Assembly (NCBI GenBank): GCA_030916665.1
Contig: JAUPWC010000169.1
Location: 1 to 10,768, forward strand
From: Verrucomicrobiota bacterium
GTDB lineage: Bacteria; Verrucomicrobiota; Verrucomicrobiia; Opitutales; Opitutaceae
Direction: 5' to 3'
Length of the DNA stretch: 10,768 bases
In this document: one piece after another, positions 1 to 7,341 of the stretch
Layout: each line of letters opens with the position of its first letter
How positions within the stretch are numbered: the stretch's first letter is position 1
The notes under the pieces: generated by a model
The model's database searches: none
What the model was told of the DNA's origin: nothing
What the model saw: the letters and a program-made list of their open reading frames with translations, nothing else
Position numbers and translations under genes: made by a program

Positions 1-25
1 GAAAACAAGCATCTCAGCTGAGATG
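1..25 (-). terminator. Rho-independent terminator after the pilin-like gene
   Basis: A perfect 16-bp palindrome, CATCTCAGCTGAGATG, lies at 10-25, right after the stop codon (27-29) of the prepilin-like gene. Read on the minus strand it can fold into a 6-bp stem with an AGCT loop, followed by the T-rich stretch CTTGTTTTC. Hairpin plus T-run directly behind a stop codon is the usual form of an intrinsic terminator. The stem is short and the T-run is interrupted, and the window edge cuts off what follows, so efficiency is uncertain. Confidence 0.6.
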
Positions 26-26
26 A

Positions 27-416
27 TCAGGGCGAGTAGGTGATGGTGCGGAGACCAGCGACACCGGTGATGGTGATCGTGATGCCCTGGGTGAAGTCGG
101 TGGGATAGGTCTCACCCGCAACGGTGTTGAGGGCTTTGACGTAGTTGGTCGCACCGATCAGGTTGGCCTGGGGAACGCTGGAACCACCGTATTCCAGATA
201 ATACTGGTCAGCGGCAGCAGACAGCTGGCGGGCGTTGTTCAGCACAGCCTTGTCCTGAGAAGCCTGACGGACCTTCTGGAAGGCGGGAATGGCCATGGCG
301 GCGAGGAGGCCGATGATGACCACGACGATCTTGATTTCAACGAGCGTGAAGCCCTTGGAGGAACGAATGTTCTTGGGTGTATCTTTATTTTGGTTTTTTA
401 TGTGATGCCCGCACAT
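27..416 (-). CDS. Prepilin-like protein with type IV N-terminal methylation domain (pseudopilin)
   Basis: A 129-residue protein with a class III (type IV pilin/T2SS pseudopilin) signal. It has a basic leader of 22 residues ending in SSKG, then FTLVE with the conserved Glu at mature +5, then a hydrophobic helix (VVVIIGLLAAMAIPAF) and a QKVRQASQDKA helix. A prepilin peptidase should cut after the Gly, leaving a mature chain of about 107 residues, anchored in the inner membrane or built into a pseudopilus. The tail is short and rich in Gly/Thr/Ile. I chose the ATG at 416. A TTG at 470 in the same frame would add 18 residues, but it falls inside the putative -35 element. No Shine-Dalgarno sequence precedes either start. 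Mature +7 is Lys (EIKIVVV) where Met is common in relatives. Opitutaceae often carry many stand-alone genes of this kind with unknown roles. There are no pilus assembly genes nearby, so the machine it serves is unknown. Confidence 0.85.
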   Translation of the reverse strand: MCGHHIKNQNKDTPKNIRSSKGFTLVEIKIVVVIIGLLAAMAIPAFQKVRQASQDKAVLNNARQLSAAADQYYLEYGGSSVPQANLIGATNYVKALNTVAGETYPTDFTQGITITITGVAGLRTITYSP

Positions 417-418
417 TA

Positions 419-437
419 GATGCGAACGCTCTGCATC
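419..437. repeat. Inverted repeat in the pilin-gene leader
   Basis: GATGC at 419-423 and GCATC at 433-437 are inverted copies around a 9-nt centre, just before the chosen start codon at 416 and over the expected transcription start. It could be a small 5'-UTR hairpin or a regulator site. The arms are only 5 bp, so chance is not excluded. Confidence 0.3.
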
Positions 438-439
438 TG

Positions 440-470
440 AGTATAACGCATGTCGAGAGACAAGATTCAA
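440..470 (-). promoter_or_regulatory. Candidate sigma-70-type promoter for the pilin-like gene
   Basis: On the minus strand a good -10 box, TATACT (440-445), is preceded after 19 bp by TTGAAT (465-470), which matches TTGACA at four of six positions. Transcription would begin near 433, giving a leader of about 17 nt before the ATG at 416. It lies in an AT-rich gap behind rsfS, consistent with the pilin-like gene being transcribed on its own. The 19-bp spacer is longer than the 17-bp optimum. Confidence 0.45.
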
Positions 471-548
471 TTCCCTTAAGGCCCCGCAAATAAATGTAAT
501 GATGTGAAAACAAGCCCCTGAGAATCTCGAACCGTCCAGTCATAAATC

Positions 549-974
549 CTATTTAAGAAATTTGCTAACAGGAACTTCCGATGCGTCTCGCCAGAGACTT
601 TCCATTCGATACTTGTTTCGATTTTCGGAGGTAAAGAGGTGAACCATGAGCTCAAAGGCATCCACCACGGTCCATCCGCTACCTAGGGCGGCATCCATGC
701 CAAGAATGCGAGCGTGGTTTGAATCCAGCACTTTCTCCAGTTCAACGCGCAACGCTCGCAGATGCGGCTCGGAGGTCGCGGTGCCCAGCACGAGATAGTC
801 GGTAATGCTGGATTGCGCGCTGACATCGAGCACCCGCAGGTCTTCCGCTTTTTTCGCGTCCATGGCCTGCACGACCAGTTTGAGCAGCGCGAGCGTTGGG
901 TCGACCTTGCGGGTCGGCTTCGGCGATTTGGTGGTCTTCTTGGCGGCGGGCTTGCGGGTGGTTTTGGCTTTCAT
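549..974 (-). CDS. rsfS: Ribosomal silencing factor RsfS
   Basis: RsfS (Iojap/DUF143 family) binds ribosomal protein uL14 on the 50S subunit and blocks joining with the 30S subunit, lowering translation under starvation. The 141-residue product has the family signature: LDVSAQSSITDYLVLGTA (49-66), the Gly-rich GSGWTVVDAFELMVHLF region (98-114) and the C-terminal RNKYRMESLWRDA (119-131). Residues 1-23 form an extra Lys/Ala/Pro/Thr-rich basic tail in front of the core domain. RsfS proteins usually have about 105-120 residues, so this tail accounts for the added length. The gene starts 6 nt after the nadD stop with no clear Shine-Dalgarno sequence, suggesting translational coupling. The nadD-rsfS pairing is conserved in many bacteria and supports the assignment. 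Confidence 0.93.
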   Translation of the reverse strand: MKAKTTRKPAAKKTTKSPKPTRKVDPTLALLKLVVQAMDAKKAEDLRVLDVSAQSSITDYLVLGTATSEPHLRALRVELEKVLDSNHARILGMDAALGSGWTVVDAFELMVHLFTSENRNKYRMESLWRDASEVPVSKFLK

Positions 975-980
975 CGGGCT

Positions 981-1559
981 TCAGCGATAGAGTCTCCGGC
1001 TTTCGATATGGGCGATAACTTTCTGCGGGCAGAAATAATGGAGCGACAGCCCGTCCTTCACGCGCTGCCGTAGCTGGCTTGAGCTGATCTCGATCAGGTG
1101 CCCGTCGCAACGGTGGAGGCGGAGCCCGTCGATTTCGACGTGCGGCTTCACGGGATGCTTCGGGCGTTCAAGGAAGATGAACTCCACCAGCTGCACCAGC
1201 TCGGCGATGTCCTTCCACTTGTGCAGCAGCGGCAGCTGGTCTCCGCCAATGATCCAATACAGGTCGTCAGCGGGGAACTGCGCCTTGAAATGCCGCACCG
1301 AGTCCACGGTGTAGCTGATGCCGCCCTTGCGCAGCTCGTAGTCTGAAATCTCCAGCCGCCGGTCCCACTCGGTCGCGGCCCGCAGCATGGCCAGCCGGTC
1401 CTCGATGCTCGAATGGACATCGCTCGGTTTTAGTGGCGCCTGTGCCGCCGGCACAAGAAACAGGCGGTCGAGGTGAAACTGCTCGAGCACATCCTGCGCC
1501 GCGATCAGGTGACCGAAATGCACCGGATCGAAACTGCCGCCCAGGAAGCCGATTTTCAT
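981..1559 (-). CDS. nadD: Nicotinate-nucleotide adenylyltransferase NadD
   Basis: NadD joins ATP and nicotinate mononucleotide to form deamido-NAD plus pyrophosphate, in the cytosolic de novo and salvage routes to NAD. The 192-residue protein shows the nucleotidyltransferase-fold ATP site GGSFDPVHFGH (7-17, with both His), the substrate-loop region IIGGDQLPLLHKW (103-115) and a C-terminal ISSSQLR (158-164), the family's ISSTxIR motif. Its length is typical. The ATG at 1559 was chosen because the GGSFDP motif follows at residue 7. The frame stays open upstream to about 1718, but that extension runs antisense through the tRNA gene, lacks family similarity and is rejected. rsfS follows 6 nt downstream. 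Confidence 0.95.
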   Translation of the reverse strand: MKIGFLGGSFDPVHFGHLIAAQDVLEQFHLDRLFLVPAAQAPLKPSDVHSSIEDRLAMLRAATEWDRRLEISDYELRKGGISYTVDSVRHFKAQFPADDLYWIIGGDQLPLLHKWKDIAELVQLVEFIFLERPKHPVKPHVEIDGLRLHRCDGHLIEISSSQLRQRVKDGLSLHYFCPQKVIAHIESRRLYR

Positions 1560-1614
1560 GCGCGCTGCCGCCCTGCGGATCCACGCAGGCCGACTTTCCG
1601 GAGGGTGAAGTCTC

Positions 1615-1645
1615 TTGCCACGACCCCACTTCATGCCGCTATCCT
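1615..1645 (+). promoter_or_regulatory. Candidate promoter for tRNA-Leu
   Basis: TTGCCA (1615-1620) resembles a -35 box at five of six positions. TATCCT (1640-1645) is a fair -10 box, at 19-bp spacing. Transcription would begin around 1652, about 15 nt before the mature tRNA 5' end. The long spacer and the GC-rich surroundings keep this tentative. Confidence 0.4.
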
Positions 1646-1666
1646 GCCTCGGCAATCCCAAACCTC

Positions 1667-1749
1667 GCCCGGGTGGTGGAATGGCAGACACTGGGGACTT
1701 AAAATCCCCTGGCCGCAAGGCCGTGTGGGTTCGATCCCCACCCCGGGCA
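1667..1749 (+). tRNA. tRNA-Leu, anticodon UAA
   Basis: A complete 83-nt class II tRNA can be folded by eye. The 7-bp acceptor stem pairs GCCCGGG (1667-1673) with CCCGGGC (1742-1748), and discriminator A is at 1749. The anticodon stem GGGGA/TCCCC (1693-1697, 1705-1709) encloses loop CTTAAAA, giving anticodon TAA (1700-1702). The long variable arm has stem GGCC-GCAA-GGCC (1711-1722). The T arm is GTGGG-TTCGATC-CCCAC (1725-1741). It reads UUA and UUG codons, which should be rare in a genome this GC-rich. The CCA end is not encoded (AAT follows) and must be added after transcription. It is divergent from nadD and ends 11 bp before the stop codon of the convergent symporter gene. Confidence 0.97.
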
Positions 1750-1752
1750 ATC

Positions 1753-1780
1753 CCCGCCGTTCAGGTCTGTGCCCGGCGGG
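1753..1780. terminator. Possible hairpin between tRNA-Leu and the symporter gene
   Basis: CCCGCCG (1753-1759) and CGGCGGG (1774-1780) form a 7-bp GC-rich inverted repeat with a 14-nt loop, starting 3 nt after the tRNA and containing the symporter stop codon (1761-1763). It could help end transcription from both sides. No T-run follows on either strand, so it may instead be chance in GC-rich DNA. Confidence 0.25.
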
Positions 1781-3167
1781 CGGCGAGGGCCTGCTCGACC
1801 TCGTCCACGCGCTTCTGGTCCAGCGGGTAGATCCAGATCGCCACGCCCTTGAGGATCGCGAAGAGGCCGGGCATGAGCGTGAAGGCGAGCGTGATGCCGA
1901 GGATCGCCGAGGCCGACTGGACCTCGTTGCGCACGAAACCGAAGCTCCCGAGGAACACCGGCACCAGCGAGCCGCCGATCATGATGCCGGTCTTGATCGA
2001 GAACAGCGACGCCGAATAGACCAGTGCCGTGGAGCGGCGTCCGAACTTCCATTCGCCGTAGTCTGCGACGTCGCCATACATGGCCCAGGTGAGCGCCGAG
2101 GTCGGCCCCATGCAGAACGTGCCGAAGGCGTTCACCGCCACCAGCAGCCAGTAATTGTCCGTCGGCAGCAAAAAGAAGGCCGCGAAACTCACTCCGGTAA
2201 TCGCACTGAGCACCGCCGCCAATTTCTTCTTGTCCACCCGCCGCACGATGAAACCGAGGCCAGCCGTGCCGAGGATCTGCGCGAGCATGCCCGTGGACAG
2301 AAACACCGTGCTGCGATCGAAGGTGCCGAACAGGATCGGCGTGCCGTCGTCGCCGACGACGTATTTGAAATAAAACAGCGTGCTGCCCTGCCGCAGCGCC
2401 ATGAACGTCGTCGAGAAGATGGTGGCGACGAGCAGCATCACCCACGGGCGGTTGCGCACGAGTTCGCCAAGCTCGGCCCGCACGTCGGTCTTCTGCGCCG
2501 GGGGCGGCTTCACGCGTTCCTTCGTCGTGGCGAAGCACAACCAAAACATCGCGATCGAGGCCACCGCGAAGATCGCGATGGTGTATTGGAAACCGAGCAC
2601 CTGGTCTTCGCCGCCGAGGTGCTTGACCAGCGGCCGGGCGAGCAGCGAGACGAGGAAGCCGCCGGTGAACGCGCCCACGAACCGGAAGCTCGAAGCCACG
2701 CCGCGCGTGCGCGAATGCGGGCTGATCACGCCGAGCATCGAGGAATACGGCACGTTGATGACCGTGTAGGCCACCAGCATGAGCGTGTAGGTGGCGTAGG
2801 CATAGACGAGCTTGCCCGTGGCCTCAAGGTCCGGCCCGGCGAACATCAGGTAGCCGCACACGCCATAGGGCACCGCGCCCCAGAGCAGATAAGGGCGGAA
2901 CTTGCCCCACTTCGTGTTCGTGCGGTCGGCGATCAGACCCATCACCGGGTCGTTGAGCGCGTCGAACAGGCGGACCGCGAGCATCATGAACGAGATCGAC
3001 GCCGCCGGAATCGCCCACACGTCCACGTAGTAGTAGATCAGGAAAATGTTGAACGTGACGAAAAACAGGTTCGAGGCCATGTCGCCGAGCGCGTAGCCGA
3101 CGTATTCACGCACCTTGAGGCCCTGGTCTTTCTCGGGCGCGGTGGGGGCTGGTATGGGCTGGGTCAT
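1761..3167 (-). CDS. GPH-family sugar:cation symporter (MFS, MelB-like)
   Basis: A 468-residue inner-membrane protein of the glycoside-pentoside-hexuronide:cation symporter family, with about 12 hydrophobic segments. Its first helix region holds YALGDMASNLFF (25-36). The family signature LFDALNDPVMGLIADRTNT (67-85), followed by KWGKFRPYLLW, contains Asp69 and Asp73, which correspond to the cation-site aspartates of MelB. A second signature, DVADYGEWKFGRRSTA (366-381), precedes Lys392 in SIKTG, near the MelB position that helps bind cation and sugar. A cytoplasmic loop around 215-235 splits the two six-helix halves, and the C-terminal tail is charged. It should import a glycoside, pentose or uronate with Na+ or H+; the substrate cannot be read from the sequence. 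The ATG overlaps the stop of the metallo-beta-lactamase-fold gene (ATGA), so the two are probably translationally coupled in one operon. Confidence 0.9.
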   Translation of the reverse strand: MTQPIPAPTAPEKDQGLKVREYVGYALGDMASNLFFVTFNIFLIYYYVDVWAIPAASISFMMLAVRLFDALNDPVMGLIADRTNTKWGKFRPYLLWGAVPYGVCGYLMFAGPDLEATGKLVYAYATYTLMLVAYTVINVPYSSMLGVISPHSRTRGVASSFRFVGAFTGGFLVSLLARPLVKHLGGEDQVLGFQYTIAIFAVASIAMFWLCFATTKERVKPPPAQKTDVRAELGELVRNRPWVMLLVATIFSTTFMALRQGSTLFYFKYVVGDDGTPILFGTFDRSTVFLSTGMLAQILGTAGLGFIVRRVDKKKLAAVLSAITGVSFAAFFLLPTDNYWLLVAVNAFGTFCMGPTSALTWAMYGDVADYGEWKFGRRSTALVYSASLFSIKTGIMIGGSLVPVFLGSFGFVRNEVQSASAILGITLAFTLMPGLFAILKGVAIWIYPLDQKRVDEVEQALAARRAQT

Positions 3168-4084
3168 GGTTTTTGCAGGGTGGTTTCCCGGGCGAGGATT
3201 TCCCGAAAGTTCTTTTCCGCGCCGGCGACGAGCTGATGCCAGCCCTCCGGATCCACGAACGCCGCGCTGCCGTCGCCCCGGTCGAGCCGGGCGAATTTCC
3301 CGGCCATGGCGAACTGGCCGCCGTGTGGCGCGAGGAAGATGTCGCAGCGCAGCGCCTTCAGGATCTCGAAAGTCTTCTCCAAATCGCGCACGATCTCCGG
3401 GTAGGCCGCATTCGCCAGCAGGCGCGTGCCGTCGTTGACCGTTGCGCTGCTGAAGAACACCACGCGGTAGGTCTTGCCGCTGTCGGCCAGATCCATGGTC
3501 CAGGTCGTCGCGCCACGCGTGTGGCCGGGCGTGAGATGCGCGGTCAGCGTGGTGCCGCCAAGCGAGACCTTTTCGCCATCGGCGATGATCCGGTCCACCT
3601 TCACGGGCTCGTAAAGCAGCGTGTCCTTCGGCCAGGTCAGGAAATCATCCGCTCCGCCCGATTCGAGCGTGCGGGCGTCGGCGGCGCTGGCCAGCACCTG
3701 CGCGCCGGTGAGCCGCTTCATCAGCGCATGTCCGCCGGTGTGGTCGATGTGCGCGTGGCTGCTGAGGATCAGCCTGATGTCGGTCATCCTGAACCCGAGC
3801 TGCTCGACGCTGCGCTGGATGATCGGGACCGTGTCCGCAAATCCCGTGTCGAGCAGGAGGTGGCCCGCCGGCGAGGTGATGAGCCAGGCGCTGACGCCGC
3901 TCGCGCCAACATAGTAGAGGTTGCCGCCGAGGTGCCGGGGCGGCACCGGCGCCCGCCACGAATCGAACAGCTGCGTCACCCAACCACGCGTCGGCGTCAC
4001 CGACAAAGTGGGGACGGGATCAACCTGGGCGACGGCGGACAGCCAAAGTCCGGCCAGGAACAACGCGAGGCGTGGGGCGCGCAT
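3164..4084 (-). CDS. Exported metallo-beta-lactamase-fold hydrolase, subclass B3-like
   Basis: A 306-residue protein with a Sec signal peptide (MRAPRLALFLAGLWLSAVAQ, cleavage likely near residue 20) and one MBL domain. Metal ligands visible are His110, His112, Asp114 and His115 (SSHAHIDHTGG), His188 (TPGHTRGATTW) and His254 (APHGGQF). The HxHxDH pattern, PGHTxGxTTW and the late His before GGQF are the pattern of subclass B3 enzymes, which bind two Zn ions. B3-type folds also occur in lactonases and other hydrolases. The location inside a sugar-uptake operon, coupled to a symporter by an ATGA overlap, favours a substrate such as a sugar lactone over an antibiotic; this is inference. The start at 4084 gives the best signal peptide. 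An upstream ATG at 4144 would add 20 residues and cannot be excluded, as neither start has a clear Shine-Dalgarno sequence. Confidence 0.82.
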   Translation of the reverse strand: MRAPRLALFLAGLWLSAVAQVDPVPTLSVTPTRGWVTQLFDSWRAPVPPRHLGGNLYYVGASGVSAWLITSPAGHLLLDTGFADTVPIIQRSVEQLGFRMTDIRLILSSHAHIDHTGGHALMKRLTGAQVLASAADARTLESGGADDFLTWPKDTLLYEPVKVDRIIADGEKVSLGGTTLTAHLTPGHTRGATTWTMDLADSGKTYRVVFFSSATVNDGTRLLANAAYPEIVRDLEKTFEILKALRCDIFLAPHGGQFAMAGKFARLDRGDGSAAFVDPEGWHQLVAGAEKNFREILARETTLQKP

Positions 4085-4169
4085 GCAGGTGCCGAGGCAA
4101 AACACCGTTCCTGCCGGAAGCAAAGCCCGTCCCGTTCGCACCATAGAATGACAGGCGGCGGGCAACGGC

Positions 4170-4946
4170 TTACTCGGTGAAATCCGTGTCGGATGCGGCG
4201 AGGTCGAGTTCCTTGATCCAGGCGTTGCGGTAGCGCACGTCGTGGCCCTCGGCCTGCAGCTTGAGCGGGCCGGGCACATCGGTGATGCCCTTGCCGCCGT
4301 CGTTGCCACCGTCGAGTCCGGAGTTGGGCCCGCCCCACACCTGGTTGATCAGCTGGTTGTGATGCACCTTCACGCCGTTGAAATACATCGTCACCATCGC
4401 GGGCTGCACGCGCCGGCCGCCTTCGAAACGCGCGGCCCGGAACACAATGTCGTAGGCGTTCCACTGCCCCAGCCCGCGGTAGAGATGGTAGGGTGACTCG
4501 GTCTCGTTGATCACGGCGCCCATGCCGTGCTTGGTTTTGTCGCCGTCACAGATCTGGATCTCGTAGCGATTCTGCAGATAGACGCCGCTGTTGCCGCCGG
4601 GATTGTTGGCGAGGAACTCGATGTGCAGGCGGAAATCGCGGTAAGCTTTCTTCGTGATGATGTCGGCCGCGCCGTATTTGCCGCCGGCGGCGGCCGGATC
4701 GTAAGTCTGCACCACCGTGCCGCCGTCCACGGGGTCCTCGACGATGCGCCACTTGATCGGCAGCGAGGAACCGAAGCGCGGCCCCTCCCAATAGGTCCAC
4801 TTCGCGTCGAGCATTTCGTGCGAACCGTCGAGAATCATCTCGGCGCCGGGCAGCGGCTTGGCCCCGAGTGCCAGGGCGGCGAGGACGGGCGTGGCGCACA
4901 AGGCGGCCAACAGGGCGGCCGGAAGGAGTTGACGGATCGGGGACAT
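4170..4946 (-). CDS. Exported DUF1080 protein (3-keto-disaccharide hydrolase family)
   Basis: A 258-residue protein with an N-terminal Sec signal peptide (MSPIRQLLPAALLAALCATPVLA, cleavage near 23-26). It is followed by one DUF1080 beta-sandwich (3-keto-disaccharide hydrolase, PF06439; concanavalin-like fold). Family marks are NSGVYLQNRYEIQI (119-132), QWNAYDIVFRAARF (161-174), MYFNGVKVHHN (187-197) and the closing GPLKLQAEGHDVRYRNAWIK (226-245). Characterised relatives cleave glycosidic bonds after the sugar has been oxidised to its 3-keto form, and many are periplasmic or outer-membrane linked in Verrucomicrobiota, Planctomycetota and Bacteroidota. The gene starts 13 nt after the bicupin stop, and the MBL-fold gene follows 85 nt on, so it is the second gene of the operon. 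The actual substrate is unknown. Confidence 0.9.
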   Translation of the reverse strand: MSPIRQLLPAALLAALCATPVLAALALGAKPLPGAEMILDGSHEMLDAKWTYWEGPRFGSSLPIKWRIVEDPVDGGTVVQTYDPAAAGGKYGAADIITKKAYRDFRLHIEFLANNPGGNSGVYLQNRYEIQICDGDKTKHGMGAVINETESPYHLYRGLGQWNAYDIVFRAARFEGGRRVQPAMVTMYFNGVKVHHNQLINQVWGGPNSGLDGGNDGGKGITDVPGPLKLQAEGHDVRYRNAWIKELDLAASDTDFTE

Positions 4947-4959
4947 GGGAAAGAGCGGT

Positions 4960-5787
4960 TCAGTTCTGCGCGACCACCGCCGGTGTGGCCTCGGTCTTCA
5001 CGCGGATCACGTAGTAGGTCGCCTCGGTGTCGCCGACGTTCTTCCAGCCGTGCTCGTCGTTCGAGGCCAGGAACAGCACCGCGCCGGGTCCGACGCGCGT
5101 GGTGACGCCGTTGACCGTGACGTCCAACTTCCCTTCCTTCACGAGCACGATCTCCTCGTCGGGATGACGGTGCGGCGCATGCGGCGCGAGGCCGGCCCGG
5201 ATCGTGGTCACATGGACGGAGAAATTCGCCATCGTCGCCGTCGGCAGGCTGGCGAGGGCGCGGCGCTGGCCGACCTTGGTCTCGGTCGCCTCCAGCTTGT
5301 CCCACGCAAAGACCGCCGAGCCCAGCCGCGCGGCATCGGCCGGCAGCGGCGCCTTGCCGCGCATCTCCGCCGTCCCGGCCGTGGTGAAGTTGAACACAAA
5401 GTAGGTCGCCGGTTTGTCACCGGCGTTGCGCACGGCGTGCGGATCGTTTGACGCGAAGAAGAACACCGAACCGGGGCCGACGCGCGTGTTGGTGCCGTTG
5501 ATGTGCACGTCGAGTTCGCCCTCGCGGAGAATGATGAGTTCCTCCTGCGGATGTGTGTGCGGCGGGTGCGAGGCGAGCCCGGGGTTCAGCGTGCTGATGT
5601 GCGACTGGAACTCCCGCAGCGTGGCGGAGGGCAGGCGCGCGACCTCGCGCCGCTCGCCCACGGCTGTGGGCTTGGCCGTGAAACCCTCCCAGGTGAAGAT
5701 CGTGGAACCAAGCTTCGGGTTGTCGGCGGCGGTGAGAATGACGGGCAGCATGAGAGCCGGCAGCAACCGGCGGAATCGGGGAATCAT
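4960..5787 (-). CDS. Exported bicupin with two complete metal sites
   Basis: A 275-residue protein with a signal peptide (MIPRFRRLLPALMLPVILTAA, cleavage near 21) and two cupin_2 domains. Domain 1 has PPHTHPQEELIILREG with His77, His79 and Glu83, then ASNDPHAVRN with His117. Domain 2 repeats this with His206, His208, Glu212 and His246. The halves align without gaps at an offset of 129 residues over about 107 residues, with roughly half the positions identical by hand count, so the gene arose by internal duplication. Cupins of this sort may be isomerases, dioxygenases or sugar-binding proteins; a periplasmic role in sugar-derivative turnover is inferred from the operon. It is the first gene of the operon, divergent from asnS. 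The ATG at 5787 was chosen because the signal peptide begins there. The frame extends to 5892, but the extra 35 residues would bury the signal peptide. Confidence 0.85.
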   Translation of the reverse strand: MIPRFRRLLPALMLPVILTAADNPKLGSTIFTWEGFTAKPTAVGERREVARLPSATLREFQSHISTLNPGLASHPPHTHPQEELIILREGELDVHINGTNTRVGPGSVFFFASNDPHAVRNAGDKPATYFVFNFTTAGTAEMRGKAPLPADAARLGSAVFAWDKLEATETKVGQRRALASLPTATMANFSVHVTTIRAGLAPHAPHRHPDEEIVLVKEGKLDVTVNGVTTRVGPGAVLFLASNDEHGWKNVGDTEATYYVIRVKTEATPAVVAQN

Positions 5788-5906
5788 GGGGTGAAGCGAA
5801 CTGTGCTCAGCAGTCCGGGGTTGGCAAATGGCAATCCATGCAGCCGGAAAAAGCTTCTGCCGCCAGCACGGTCCCTGTAATCCGTTGACCAAACCAATCG
5901 CCCCCC
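5788..5906. promoter_or_regulatory. Divergent intergenic region, sugar operon / asnS
   Basis: These 119 bp must hold the promoters of both the bicupin operon (minus) and asnS (plus). I see only a -10-like TGTAAT (5876-5881) pointing toward asnS, without a convincing -35. I see no clear sigma-70 promoter toward the bicupin gene. A TTGACC at 5885-5890 is too close to asnS to serve it. TGCTCAGCA (5804-5812), a 9-bp odd palindrome, lies in the bicupin leader and could be part of an operator. Six C residues immediately precede the asnS ATG, so there is no Shine-Dalgarno sequence for asnS. Confidence 0.4.
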
Positions 5907-7305
<1,399 letters not shown>

Positions 7306-7307
<2 letters not shown>

Positions 7308-7341
7308 AATTCCGCCGAACCGGAGGTCGGCTCAGAATTTC
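7306..7341. terminator. Shared hairpin across the stop codons of asnS and the Gfo/Idh gene
   Basis: GAAATTC (7306-7312) pairs with GAATTTC (7335-7341), and inside these GCCGA (7314-7318) pairs with TCGGC (7327-7331) around an 8-nt loop. The element spans both stop codons of the convergent genes (asnS ends at 7307, the oxidoreductase gene at 7332) in a 24-bp gap. Read in either direction the outer arm is AT-rich and the inner arm GC-rich, as in bidirectional terminators, but no long T-run follows. Confidence 0.5.

Noticed and set aside
524..548. GGTTCGAGATTCTC on the minus strand, resembling a tRNA T-arm
   Set aside because: The flanking bases do not form the 5-bp T stem, and no acceptor, D or anticodon arm is present.
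1560..1718. Upstream extension of nadD by 53 residues
   Set aside because: It would overlap the tRNA-Leu gene on the other strand and add Pro/Arg-rich residues not found in NadD proteins.
1667..1780. tRNA-Leu as an integration site for a mobile element
   Set aside because: No integrase gene, no direct repeat of the tRNA 3' end and no foreign gene block is visible beside it; the neighbours are ordinary chromosomal genes.
1473..3236. A 587-residue open frame on the plus strand, antisense to the symporter gene and crossing the tRNA
   Set aside because: Its translation is an Arg/His/Glu/Ala-rich low-complexity chain with no recognisable domain, typical of the frame opposite a GC-rich gene. It also runs through a tRNA gene and part of nadD.
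3173..4180. A 335-residue open frame on the plus strand opposite the MBL-fold gene
   Set aside because: Composition is biased to Arg, Gln, Ala and His with no motif, while the opposite strand carries a full MBL metal site and signal peptide.
5788..5892. Upstream extension of the bicupin gene by 35 residues
   Set aside because: It would place the signal peptide internally; a start at 5787 gives a normal exported protein.
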